From Chalara sp. BL73 (Eukaryota; Ascomycota; Leotiomycetes; Helotiales): 64,000 bases of DNA. The notes under the pieces are model-generated. The model had not been told where the DNA came from. It searched no databases and saw nothing but the letters and a program-made list of their open reading frames with translations. The stretch is taken from contig CAKJVC010000010.1 in the NCBI GenBank assembly GCA_918026815.1, positions 188,501 through 252,500 of the forward strand, written 5' to 3'. The translations under genes and the position numbers were made by a program. Below, in pieces: positions 35,201 to 47,295 of this stretch. Position 1 is the first letter of the stretch, and each line of letters starts with the position of its first letter.

Positions 35201-36771
35201 TATTTTGTCATTGGGATCGTGGCGAGCTCATTCCTGTATTCAGCGTGCATCCTAAACAGATCTGTGGGATTGGTCCTGATCATAGGATTACGAGGTTGAT
35301 GATGAGGACAACAAGATTTGACCATTCCAAGTTGTAGTGGAATAAAGTTCCTACGGATTGCGGGGTGGATGGTGGCTTCGGATGAGTTACGAAGCTTAGA
35401 TAGGACGAAGGATGGTAGTTACGAGCTTGAGCTCCAATGAGATGGTTTTTCACGGTCATTCTTATATTAGAAATGTGGTGTAGCGGAACATATGCTTGGC
35501 AACTAGTAAGCTTAATCCTCTGCTCTGCGGTTGGGACTTGAGGAGAATGGACCGAGCCGTGCAGTCTGTGAGCAAAGCTTTCCCAAATAAGAGAATCTAT
35601 CTTTACCATCATGTATTGCTGTCTTTACTCGATGCTGTGCCTTTCGCTCTTACCATGTTACACAGGTGTGAGGCTAGAGGATCAGTAAGCTTAATCTGTC
35701 TACGCTGCGGTCAGATAAGCAAATCTGTGGCTCAGTGATATGCCAAATCAGTTACATGGCAAGGGGCATCACCAAACGCCTACACAGAATGTTACCCCAC
35801 CTCAGATATTATCCTATACTCCAAGAGTAGAAAACCAATGACGAGATTCTCAATTACGAAGGTCTAGAATAGGGACATACCCGAGATTTGAGTTGTAGGT
35901 ACCACAAGATGCCAATATACTGTTTGCATGCCAACGCGCTATGAGCAGAAACTACTGTAATTTTAGCACGGAAATCAGCAAACATGCCTCCTTGAAGTAA
36001 ACACAAGGCACTCATGCATCGACTATGCTGCTACTGCACATTAAAATTACAGAAAAGTGGTCAAGCTTTGCGCACCAGCTCGCAAAACTATCTTAAAAGG
36101 GTGCGTCCTACGTAAAAGCGCTTATTTGTATTGCTTATTTATCGGGGCGTTTACAAGCCTCGCCGATTCATCCGTAACAACTAGTGGCACAACAGCTAGC
36201 AAAATAATAGACCCATTATGGAAATACACCGGCAAATATCAAGTCACAAAGAAATGTCAACTACTACCCCTCTCATCAACTCGAAGAAGCAGTGCTTGGA
36301 ATAGGATGGGTATGTGGAGGAGCAAACCAAGTCCTAAGTATGCCCTGTGCCGAATTTCGGAAATCTAAATGAATCAGGATCCCTTCATCGTGAAAATCCA
36401 GCCATGAGCTAAGCCCCGCCATCCAACATAAACTGGGCAAGGTTACCAACGGCGCCCGCTGCGGTAGGAGGAGGAGAGAAGGGGAAAAAAATATAGTTCT
36501 CGCTGCTCACAACTCTAAATTTTACGAAGCTGCGTTTCATCTCAAAGCCTCAGGACCCGATTCCGGTACCTCCTTGCGAGAATGCAACGCGCATCCCAAC
36601 GCCAGCCTCCTCCGTCTTGAACGGCCAGCGCCGTTCTCCTCCCCACAGCTGGCTCGTCGCACAAAATTTCCATTTCCCCCAAACACACCAAACGCCGCGC
36701 CACCAGTCCCCAAAAAAGCAAACCGCAGCCATCTCGCACCTCAGGCTGAATGTAGGCAAGGCACCTCACCC

Positions 36772-36786
36772 AAAAAAAAAAAAAAA
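36772..36786. repeat. A15 homopolymer tract
   Basis: Fifteen A between C-rich sequence and a GC-richer segment; non-coding. Confidence 0.9.
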
Positions 36787-38536
36787 GGTTTATGCTTATA
36801 CGCGTATGCGTGGCATCGGCTGCAAGTGCGGGACAACAAAGCCCCGCTGGTCGCAACGTCGTCCGCATCTGCCTCAAGATCTTATCTGCATGTACATCGC
36901 TCACTCGCATCTTCGCGGCCCCTTTTCGCTTCTGCCGAAGCACAGCTTCTTGTTTTTGTTTTGTTTTTGGTCTGTGAAGGGCATGATACGGTATGTGGGG
37001 GAGGAGATGTTGCATACAGCTCCCTCCCCTGGTTGTGTGCGTCTGGGAAAAAGCAAGAAAGGCCCGATTGCGCCAGGCTATCGGGATGTTGGGGGCGGGA
37101 GTTGGAGAGGGGGAGGTATGTCGGCAGTGGTATAGGTTACGTACTCGGCGGTGCGGTGATGTTTCGGCTTCGGTACTTGTTTCGCAGATAAAACTCTTTT
37201 ATGCTGGCATAAGTGCTTGAAGCAGGTGTCAACGCGGATAGATGTAATGAGTGACGTTTATGGTAGGTATAAAGTCCATAGGGTTCGAATAGGGGGTTTA
37301 GCGAGCGGTACCCCGCTACGTCTGGGTTTTCAGCGTTGGTGGGCTCTTAACATATCTCTTATTCAAGCGAATTGAAGTCTCACATCTCACACCTCAATGG
37401 GACGTTGAGATTAATGCGAAAGTTCATATCTATGATTGAGTGTATGTGATGGCAAATTACTATGAGCTTCGTTAAATCATGCCCAAACCACATTCATGCC
37501 AATATCGGAAGCAAAACTTAAAAGCCTAACTTAAAAGCCTATAACCTCACAATTTAAAATAAGCTGACCACGTCATCTTCTTGCCATTCCTTGAGTAGCC
37601 AGTAGAGATTATTCTCTTAGACCTAAGAGAAGAGATGTGGGTTGAACTTTGTTATACGAAGACGGCTATAGAGCTGAATGAACCTGGTGTCATCAGGTCA
37701 AATTTTCTCCCGAGCTGGCTCGAGAACGCTTGTGAAGGACATGGAGCATTGAACATACTTTAATTGCCGTTCGGCTATCGCATGGATACCCGCTCATACA
37801 TACGGAATGTATTTTAGTTTAGGAAAATGCGCCTACTGAACCTTCTATCAGGATCGGCCAGGAACAGCGCTGTTCCTTCCTGCGGCTGCAAAAGGCTAAT
37901 CGAACGCTAACATATCAGTTGACGGCATTTGCAGCTAAGCCCATGGATGGCACGAGACTCTATCCCATAAATCAAAGAGTGCGCAGAGCAAATATGAAGT
38001 AAAATATCTGGTCATGAAGATGCGGTGATGACTTACTGGCAGATACTATTGTAAACATTCTTACATATCATACACAAGCCAATATGAAATACATAAAAAC
38101 ATGTTGCCGTTCTTTTTCACACATTTCACGTGCATATATCCAGGAACTTATCTAATATAGCGTTATGAACCGCCGTATCATCTTCCGGAGGACGGAAGCT
38201 TTTGAGAGAATCTTTGGTTAAGCAAATTCATTGGATGCGGTCACGGAGCTTCGCAGAAACCGAGTGATTAAGTACGTATGTTGCTTTTGAGTTGGCTAGA
38301 TATGCGCACCGTAACGCCTAGAGCACAAGCCTATTGTCCCATATAAGCGGATCTTTGGTATATCAGATAAGGTACTGATTCCCCTATCTTGAAGAGCTTG
38401 CCTGTGAAAGTAACTTTGCGCAGAGATTCCGAGCCGCCAACGCCTTTACCTTTTGCTCCAACGCCAACGAGAAATATCTGCGTGATACATAGAGAGAGCG
38501 GGCGGCGATACTCCCTACTTCAGAAATAGCTAAACG

Positions 38537-40656
38537 CTATGTCTCAGCGACGCTGAACGCAAGCTCCTGATTAGCCTGTTCCTGTCTTATCAGAGAAGCT
38601 CGCTCTCTCAATAAGGTCTTCCATCTCTCCAACGGGTTTTCCTCTATCTCTCCCAAGATATACTTCTCGGCCATGCTACGCTCAGGCAAGCCTCCTGGTC
38701 TTCGGAACACGCGTTTCCACACTCTCCAAGGCAATTTGGGGTTTTCGAGATCTCCGTGTTTTGGTTTGACGTCGTCGGCCGAGAGCTTGCTCTTCGACAG
38801 TTTTGGGCCTACCACCTGCGCATCGATAATCTCTCCTGTCCCTAATAGAAAACCCCTAGAGTTAGCCTTCCTATCTAGCCAAATTTCGGAATAAAAAGAG
38901 TGTTTCAGATTCCCTAAAAGTTTAAGTGTGAAATCGGGTACTGCTCTAGTTGACTTACCTGGGAATGGCGAGTACGTCCATGATGGACACTATTTAGCAA
39001 ATTAGCTTTGTAATTAGTATTTCTAAAGGCAAATAATGGGACCATGTGAGTTTGCGATCTTGTCTTGAGAGCTGAGACGGCCGAGTAATGAACCGCCTCG
39101 GCCATGAACCAGCTCTTTAGCTTCCTCTTCTCCTAAGTCAAAATGATAATTTAATAGCAGAATTAGCTTACCTCAGCCCCTCGCGGATGACCCAGGGCAA
39201 ATTCCTTCGCCACCTGTTCGCGTTGTAGCATGTGTAGAACATGGGCCCACGAGCCGGAAGTTAGTTGTATTGTGTCGAAGCACAGATAGTCTAGTTGCGC
39301 TGGACGACAGCCGTTCGTGTTGCATATGAATTCCCGGAAACGAGCAAAACTAAAAGCCACAGAGCGAAAATATGCCCATTGCAACCTTTCCCGTGGCCTT
39401 GAAAGCAAGATCGGACCGATGTTGAGTAACGAGTCATCCATAGGGATGTGCATACCCAGGCAGTCTAACCACAGGCTTTCCAGGCTATCGGTAGCTAATA
39501 TATGCTTCAAGAAAATTCGAAGGTTCCTCACATTGTGTTCGCTACCAGTGGGATTTTCATCATCCATTTGTAGTCTGGTGTAGCGTGTTGCCAGGCAAAA
39601 CTTTTTAAGATCCTGCACTGCGTTCGTCAAACGGATGAGATCCTCCGAGCTTGAGGCCAAGAGTGAGCAGTTTCTTGGAATGACATCTATGGCAAGTTCA
39701 TTCAGTACGCCACCAGCCTCATGAATAAAATATGGCAACTTCACAAGCACGTCGACTGGGGGACGTCGACCTCCAACAAAAGGATATCCGTCCCAATTAC
39801 GCTGCAAGGATCTGACGTCAAGCCTCAGAGCAGATAGCTGCATCTTGTCGCCAACTATACGTTGTTCTCGAGGAAGAAACTTTTGCGTGCTAGTATCTAT
39901 ATCATGTAATTGTAAGCTGCGTGCACCTGGCATCTTGACGAAAGCTTTGGCGATGGCTTGGTAAAATTGGCCATCCTTTAGAAGCTTCTCTTGTTCTTTC
40001 CAATTGTTTGAATATGCACGGAAGTCCTCCTGTCCTAAGTAAAAATATTCCGTCAGATATGTGTTAATTGGCTCAATCAAGCGTTCATGCATCCACATAA
40101 GGCGAATTTGCCGATAATATTGCTGTAAAGAAGTGAACGACTCTGCTATTGAACGGTCATAGAATCGTAGGTTGACGCGAATTTTGCGAACTCCTCTGCT
40201 GATAATGGGATGGTTTGAAATTTCGTTCAACCGAGAAAGAGATCTCATATCGATCCCAACATCTACGAAGGGTAGAAGGAGGTGAGCACTGGTATCGTTG
40301 AACCTTTGACAAACAAGTCGGACATTCTTCAGACCCTTGGGTGCACCTTCATTTTTGTGGCAGCTGAATTCAAACCCAAAGAGTTTGACTCGCCGCTCCT
40401 CATCGACATATTCGAAGATCTTCGCAAGGATCTCGTTAGGCAGATCTAGAATACTTCGTGGCACCAAGTGACATGGCTCCTTCTCCCTAAATTGTTCACG
40501 AATATTAAGTAGCTTATGATTCTCTTCATATGTTCCTCCCATTTCATCTTCGTTGATTTCGATCTCAAGGGAATTGGTATTCCATAGGAGTATCTTGATC
40601 TGGAAAATTGTTAGCTGGGGTTCAGTAATCCTGAAGGGGGTACGGGCTTTATTCAT
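38537..40656 (-). CDS. F-box protein, about 675 aa with proposed 3' exons
   Basis: Exon 1, 40656-39172, carries an F-box at about residues 65-130 (RSILDLPNEILAKIFEYV ... LKNVRLVCQRFNDTSAHLLL), the pattern that binds Skp1 in SCF ubiquitin ligases. The remainder is typical fungal F-box text with no clear LRR or WD repeats. Without splicing the frame stops at 39163. A GTAAGC donor at 39171 and an acceptor ending at 39133 (intron 39 nt) open exon 2, 39132-39043. A 53 nt intron with a weak GTCCCA donor then leads to exon 3, 38989-38537, a fully open 150-codon frame (GFLLGTGEIIDAQVVGPKLS, later LPWRVWKRVFRRPGG). The start is ambiguous: an internal Met (EDEMGGTYEE, about residue 38) is an alternative. 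The F-box core is confident; the 3' exons are plausible but unproven. Confidence 0.7.
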
Positions 40657-41233
40657 CTTGATGCCTGGCTTGTGAAAGTCGTAATATTCTCTAGGATAAT
40701 ATTCAGTTTCTGAATTGGATATTAAGGCGACTATCTTGGTGTGAACTTCGTGAGATGGTATCTGCGCTAGTATCGTGTTAAATTGGTTGGTGGTGCCAGA
40801 GACGGGACTATGATTGTGTGATTTGGAACGAGATTGACTTATGTCAGGTAGAGATACTTCCTAATGAATTCATAGCGTTGTTCCTAAACTGGATACGTGC
40901 TATCTCACGCCAAAAGCGGGAGCGATCAAAAATTATACAGGTTGGCTAACGACTAATGGCGAAGGCATTGTTAGAGATCTTATAATTAATAAAGAGTGTT
41001 GAGAAATGTAAGATATTATTGATTAGGTCGGCACAATATGCCGGTTTATAATTTAGCACTTGATATCTTGAGTTTCCTCTACCACTATTCCTCTACCACT
41101 ACATGTCAAAAGTACGACAAGACGTGATCGAAAGCTCTGATATACTTCAGCCAATTTTTGGTTTCCTTAGCGGCGCCGCCATATGGTCCCAACGTTATTT
41201 ATGGTCCCCCAGGATGTTCCCAACAAACTATAC
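40657..41233. other. Intergenic region
   Basis: 577 bp, AT-rich, upstream of the F-box gene and 3' of the mucin-like gene, both on the minus strand. No gene is seen. Confidence 0.5.
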
Positions 41234-42964
41234 CTACCCTCGCTCAATCTTCGTCACAGTTACTGTCACAGTTTCTTTTCCAAACAACTTCTCAAGGACT
41301 CCATTTTCATCAGGGACAGGAATGATGGTAATCAGCGATACTGGAGTACTAACTGTTGTAGTACCTGGCGGCGTTGTAGAGAAACTTGGAGTCTCGACTG
41401 GCTCATCTGGTGTGGGGCTTGGAACCGGCTCTGGTGTCTGAACCGTCTCGTCTGTAGTTGTTGTCGTGATGTACGTCGTTAGCGGCGGCTGGGTGGCCGT
41501 TTTAGTTATCGTAATGAACGAGCTCCTGATAATGGTGGTTTCTGATGGGACTGGCGTTGGGCGATCTTCAGCCGGGGATGTTGTGCTAGATGGAGTTGGA
41601 CTTGTTGGAGAGCCACCGAGCCCGAGGATTTGTGATGCGGAAGCCTTGTTCGTGCAGCCTACGAAGACACCCCTGGTGTTATTCATTGGCATAGCAAAGC
41701 ATGCTTCTCCAGTTGAGCATTCATCCAGCGCGAATGTGCCCGTGTTTTCGCAACTCCCTATGCTTCCTGAAATGCAAGCAATCTCTCCTGATTTGCAGGG
41801 CGTGGTGGCGCTGATGTCGGCAAATAACTTGTTATAACCAAGCGCCTCGGCCAAATTAGAGCTATACTGAGCTGGAGTGATCGAAGTCGGGGTGGGCGAT
41901 TCAATCACAGTCGGGATCTTGGTTATTGTTGGTGTCTGGACAGGGATCTTCTTAGTTCCTGTTATAGTTTCTAAATCTATGGTTATGGTTGAGATAGTAC
42001 CGGATGGAAGAGGAGTTGTGGTGGTTGATGCCTCAGATGAAGATGGAGAAAGTATGTCTGATGAAGGACTGTCCGTATAAGATGGAGTAAATGTTACCGT
42101 CAACAATTCGGTTGGAAGCGGAATAATGCCAGTATTCGTGAGTGAGAACCTTGGGATAGTCTCCGAACTTGAGCTTTCAACTATGCTCGCGGTAGAGCTT
42201 CCAATGCCCGAAGTGGGTGCTTGAACAGTAGGGAATGGTTCTCGAGTGAAACTCGCGGTAGTTGAGGTGGAGCTTTGAGATGTCTCATCCTCAGTCGGGA
42301 AAGCGTCCCGAGTAGAGGTTAGCTCTGCAGTTGGCGATGGTGTATTTAAAGTGTTGGAAGGGATAGGTGTTGGTGCAGGTTGTATCTCATCGAACCCAGT
42401 AAGAGTATTTATGGCCGTAAATTGCTGAGGGGGAAATGTCCTGGTTGGACTGAGACTTGAATCTGGTACATCTTCGGAGTCTGCAGTGGAGGAGTCGCTT
42501 CCTCCTGCGATATTTGTCGTTGCGCTACTGTCGTTTGAGCCACCATGAAAGCCTGTTACTGACGTAGCTGAAGCCGAAGTACTAGACACTGAGAGTATAG
42601 TTGTACTTGAATCGCTGGATGTACGGCTTCTCTGCGTTGTCGCAAGAGAGGTCGTTTCGGCAGGCGCTATCGTCTCGCTCGTGGTTGTGATTTGACTTGA
42701 GGGAGCATCCGTGTCCAAAACTGATGATGCAGCTTGCGAAGTAAAGGAATTCAGAGATGTAGACTGGAGTTGATTACTCGAAGGAGTTATCGTCTGATTT
42801 GAAAACGGCGCCAGCTTAGGGCTTTAATTATAGTTAACATTGCGACACGAGACTAGACGAGATGCAAGTACTTACACGTCTGCCCTCGCAACTCTCCTGA
42901 GCGGGCCCGCCGCAGCCAATACTGAGAAGAAAAGAACATTGAAAACAAGTTGAGAAGCTTTCAT
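41234..42964 (-). CDS. Secreted Ser/Thr-rich mucin-like protein with a CBM19-like cysteine domain, 555 aa
   Basis: Exon 1 (42964-42878) encodes a signal peptide (MKASQLVFNVLFFSVLAAAG) and a dibasic site (PLRRVAR). Exon 2 runs 42814-41234 after a 63 nt intron with donor GTGTAA, the only choice that keeps the frame open. Most of the protein is Ser/Thr/Pro-rich low complexity, expected to be heavily O-glycosylated. Near residues 310-380 is one folded unit with six Cys: PCKSGEIACISGS, GSCENTGTF, DECSTGEACFAMP and GVFVGC. The spacing resembles family 19 chitin-binding modules, as in yeast chitinase. A second Ser/Thr stretch follows. The C-terminus (TVTVTKIERG) has no hydrophobic GPI tail, so it is likely secreted or wall-retained through chitin binding. 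The domain call is by Cys spacing and should be treated as probable. Confidence 0.75.
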
Positions 42965-44102
42965 CTCTCCAAATTCGTCGTCGCCTGCGACACGTGATGA
43001 ATTGAGTCTCGTGATTTGCGATTGGGTTGGAAATGTCAAATCACGGACTGAACTGACGAGATAGATTATATGTTCTTGAAACAGATCTTGTAGCAACAGA
43101 AACGAAGGAAGAAAATGCTCAAAGAATGATCGACAGGAAACTCGAAGAAAGAACGACAACGAAACTCAAGGTGCAGACGTCAGTCTAGATACAAGTCTCA
43201 TGCTTTCAGGAGACCAGCTCATTTTGTACCATCTTATTCCCAAGTCTCAAACTTGAAAGGCCCAGAAGAGACGCCCGCTTAGCCTGCTAACTTTAGCATT
43301 TCATCCAGACCTTTGGATTTCCACTTGGGTCCAATTCCTTGTCCTGAGCATCGGAGCATCTGTAGGGGTTCGTGCAGGTCAAAACCCGTCTCACTTTTTG
43401 TTGGTGACAAAGAAATTGGCAGAGCCGAAATGCAGATCTGATAGCCAGTGGTTGAGCTGCTTGGTGTAGCGTGCCGAAACTTGGTGTTGGCGGTTAACAA
43501 AGTCTTGTTTGAAGTTCTTGTGTCTACGCTGAAACACGCGCTCTCATTGGCTGAGATTGGCTCGGTCCGGTCAGGGATGCTCACTTCAACTCTGAAGACT
43601 GGCTGGCTCAAAAGGATGAACTGCCGAGCGCTTGAAATTGCTTTGATGGATTTAAACGCGCGGTCGAGCTGTAGAAGCCAGAAGCGCGGCCAATATGTAA
43701 TATGTCCAGCCGGATGTTGACCTTCAGGGCCTCGTCTGGGGGTGGAACCTGAGCCAGTAGACGCCCATCTGGACCCTAATTTCTATGTAAGAGAGCTTAT
43801 TCAAGACAGAGATCTCTAGATATAATATTCAATGATATTTTCGAGTATGCTAATATGATTAGGAGAAAATGCTTGTGCGTGCAATCACGTGATAATATCT
43901 TCTACATATGGTCCATTCAGCAGCACGATCAGACCAGCATTAAGTATCATCCTTGCGTATAGTGCGGTTATATTATTGATTTCACTTTGTGGATAAGGTG
44001 CACTCTATTCAAGGTCGACCTTATAAAGAATCGACTAGCTGTTCTCGTCCTGAAGTACTAATCTCGCCATTTTGCTATTATTTTCTTGAGAAGAGATGGC
44101 GC
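42965..44102. other. Intergenic region of about 1.1 kb
   Basis: Lies between the mucin-like gene and the HET gene (both minus). An open frame at 43279-43611 (minus) has no ATG and no domain, and a plus-strand frame overlaps it. Nothing firm is seen. Confidence 0.45.
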
Positions 44103-47100
44103 TCATCTCATCTCGAATTGCTGTTCCCTGATTAGATTACTGTCCTTGTCGGCCAATTCCACTGCCTCGCCATCCATCATTCCATAAACAAAGCACTCTC
44201 CCACAAATGTCCAGCAGGCGGTAGCTTTGTCTTCCCTTAGTATCACCGGCACAGTGCAGCCATACAGAATACATATCGAATCCCCAGGTTCTGATGTGAG
44301 GGGACCCAGCCCTGATAGCTCTCGGTCTTTCGATACCAGAAATCTGCGACCTGATATTACGCTTTGGACACGACGTAGGAAATCCACCACTAGCATGGCA
44401 CTATTTTCGTACAGCTTGATGATCTCATCTACATTGATATCCTTTCCAACGGGTGTTTCTACGAGACACTGCAAGAAAGCCCGGTGATACCAAGATGGGG
44501 CATTGCAGCCATTATCATCGCGGTCAGCGACGAGAGTCTTCCAGAAAGAGTCAGGAACATAGTCTAAATCATTGATGATAGAACAACCTCCAAGCTGTAA
44601 CCATTCGTGTTGGATTCTGCTGGCCTCGGATGGGCTTCCTAGTTTTGCGATCTTGTCGAGGACGAAGCCCTTTACAGTCAACGATTTGCGATTCTCGGAT
44701 TGCACTGTGAACTTATAATCTAAAACCCTCGGCTTTGAAGCATTGTAAGGGTTTTTGTCCGGCATTCCAACAAACGTCTCTGCTTCCCAGTTAGTGTCAG
44801 ATACCTTGATCCAAGACGGATAGTCTGGCTCCCGTGGTTGGCGCGGACTCGCCCTAAAAGAACAAAGTCAGTTCTACCCTTGTAGTGGATTTTTACGGTC
44901 GAATCAATGTTCCAAATGTGCTGATACATATGCACAAAACTCAACGCATGCGGAGTTTTCGCCCGAAGATTGTAAGAATGTGATAACAAAAGAACTTACC
45001 ATCGGCGACAGAGTATATCTAATGATTTAGATTGTTTTAATACATGATCTATAAAGTTTTGGTAGACCTCCACTGTATGAGTTTCGTAGTCAATCTTTAG
45101 CTTGGGGTTATAACGGGAGTCCGTATGCTCATGTATGTCTTTAGCTAGCGCCAACAGTACATATACTTTATCACGAGAATCTCCTGCTTTGTGATTGCCC
45201 AAGAGTGAGACCTAAAGACCTCAGAGTTAGTCTTTATATTAATATATCAGAGTTTGCGAGACGTTAAAGGTTTTTCCACACGCTTCGAAATATCTTACCA
45301 ATGTCTCCAAGTCTAGCAAGCGCTCAACTTTGCCATCGTTGCCAAAACCTATTGACTTAGCATCTGTAGAGCTTTGCGGAACGTCCCGAATTCGTAAAGC
45401 ATTGGTAGTCACATCGACGAAACGTTCCGCCAGAGTTATCTTGGGATCTTCTAAGGTTCTGTAGCCTCGATGCAGGCGATTCAATAGACTCGATATCTGC
45501 GATCGTCGAGATGAGAATATTGCGACGGCATCAACAAAATCGGAATAATGTATCGGTGAATGAGTTGAAAGGAGAATAACTTTCTGCTTTTGTGATATGG
45601 TCAATTCCTGTAAAAGCCAAAGTCGACTAAACACGTCGTTCTTCAGTAGGAGTATAAAGTCTAACCACTTTTCGATAGTTTTCTCGTCCTGAACAAGTTT
45701 ATCAATGCTATCAAGTTTAATGATCTCAGGGATGAAATCAAATGCGGGCTTCAGATAGTAATCCTGCCCAAGCCAAAGGCACAAATTGTTCGCGCGATAA
45801 AATATATGCTTCTTTATTGTTCGTTGCTGATTCATCTCTCCGTTGTTGCCCCAGTTGAGACAAAGAGCTTCTAACCAGAACTTTTTGACTTGTTTAGGAT
45901 GTCGCAAGCTCTGCAATGCAGTCCCCAAATGATGTTTTATTCTCTGGGGACGACGAGAACTGGGATCATTTTCAGATTCCTGCATCTGTATTTCGAGCTC
46001 CGGGCCGGAGGCGGGTCCCCATAAATATGACAGCACTTCGTAGTCTGGTTTGTCATAAATAGATATCACACTACGCCAACAGACTACCGGGGCGTCTCCC
46101 TTAGCAGGTGCAATATTTATAATCCGAAATTGGTCCTGCCTTAGCTCCTGTGTAACGAGTTAGTAACATGTATATTCGATTTTTTATGCGAAAAAGGTAG
46201 CTTGTAATATGTATAGCTTGATTTGGGACATTAGAGCAAGTTGATTTGGCTTAGGAGAAGGCTTTTGAACGTCTTATGGGAGAAGCAAGTGAGACCAAGC
46301 TAACTTAAGCGGCCGAGACAAACATTATCCCTCTACGTTCATAGCAAGCTGAAGAAAAGCGTGCTTGCGTAAAAGTAAAGGAAAAGCAGGCGGACCTTAT
46401 ACCCAAAAGGCTGAGGTTCTGACAGCGGCTCTACTAGTTGTGCATGTTCCCTTTTCCGAGCTGGCAATGTTGGGAGTGGGCGTTCGTAAGTTGCTATCTC
46501 CTGCTTCACATCCTTCTCAGATGGCGAGTCGTCGCTATCTTCCGCAAGCTGAGGATCTGGTTTAGTGGAAGGAGATGTACCCTTTGCGCCTTTTTCTGGC
46601 TTCACCTTATTCTTCCCCCTTTTGTTCTCGTTGATCTCAGGTGGAGAGCTGGAACCCAATTCACAGTATTAGCTCATCTAGTGAATTTATCGTAGATTTT
46701 GCAAGTTTAAGTCTTTACTCACCATTCCAAGGGATGCGGACGATGTTTTAGACAACGTTCGCATTTTTCTGGCCACTCACGGTCCTCAGGAAAGCACTGT
46801 ATGCGTCAGCCCAATCCTATAATTATTGCTTGATTGTGGATCGTCGACGCATTCCAAAATGTCATAAATGTCCAATACATGAAAACTGCTTTGCTCTAGA
46901 GAACTACTTTCCAGTCTAGGGGGAAGGCGTGGTAGAGCGTGTGACGCATTTTCACACGAGAAAACTGCTGCTTTCCCCAAACCATTCGATATTAGGCTCG
47001 TAACTTGAGCGCCATCTTTAAACACATTGATGCGATCAACACATTGGAAAGAGGCTTATCACGCGGGAACAGGGTTTCGGGGCATATACTTTACCTTCTT

Positions 47101-47295
47101 CCTCGCGTCGCGACATTGCTTGCACTTCCGCAGATTCAGTTTCCGACGCTTGCCTGTATTGCCTTCCCCATCGCTGAGATTGTCCAGCGTGCCGCTGTTC
47201 TGACGACTGGGAACTCCCACTGAACCAGCACGTGGCTGAGTTTGTGTCGGAATAGTTGCAGGACTCAAGAGTTGGGGGTCGATGACATCCGGCAT
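44103..47295 (-). CDS. HET-domain protein with an N-terminal Zn2Cys6 cluster, 779 aa
   Basis: Six exons: 47295-47095, 46796-46723, 46648-46396, 46147-45299, 45211-45000 and 44853-44103 (introns 298, 74, 248, 87 and 146 nt); all phases agree over 2340 nt. Exons 1-3 together make a zinc cluster: KCKQCRDARKK-CFPEDREWPEKC-ERCLKHRPHPLE-C, i.e. CX2CX6CX10CX2CX9C, after a basic NTGKRRKLNLR. A Lys/Pro-rich linker follows. The HET domain reads YEVLSYLWGP, LEALCLNWGNN and LWLLQELTIS, and continues after an intron with SRDKVYVLLALA and QSKSLDILC. The C-terminal 250 residues have the Cys/Arg text usual in HET proteins. HET proteins trigger cell death after non-self fusion. The zinc cluster suggests DNA or partner binding. 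The join of exon 3 to 4 uses an atypical GTCCGC donor and is the weakest. Confidence 0.82.

Larger units (their letters stand above)
29192..38536. promoter_or_regulatory. About 9.3 kb gene-free region upstream of the WOPR gene
   Basis: No supported gene on either strand. The longest frames (29675-30298 plus, 36574-37191 plus, 36542-37015 minus) overlap one another or lack any family feature. Contents I can name: a (TTGG)6 repeat (30521-30544), an A15 tract (36772-36786) within a 0.6 kb C-rich section (about 36440-37130), a TTTAAAGTTT site (32281-32290), and AACTTTAA (32999-33006). Its 3' boundary is the F-box gene's stop on the same strand. A long 5' leader, enhancers or a non-coding RNA of the WOPR gene would fit, by analogy with other WOPR loci. 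That is inference. Confidence 0.45.

Noticed and set aside
36542..37191. Overlapping long frames on both strands (minus 157 codons, plus 205 and 172 codons)
   Set aside because: Mutually overlapping frames in a composition-biased C-rich segment with an A15 tract; no domain in any of them.
23405..38536. Transposon hypothesis for the gene desert
   Set aside because: No terminal repeats, transposase, integrase or reverse-transcriptase text recognised; the region does not look strongly AT-rich as RIP-mutated transposons usually do.
41877..42080. Plus-strand frames opposite the mucin-like gene and similar antisense frames at 28258-28605 and 54307-54732
   Set aside because: Shadows of low-complexity coding sequence on the other strand.
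43279..43611. 110-codon minus-strand frame between the mucin-like and HET genes
   Set aside because: Starts at TTG, has no upstream exon or domain, and overlaps a plus-strand frame of similar length.
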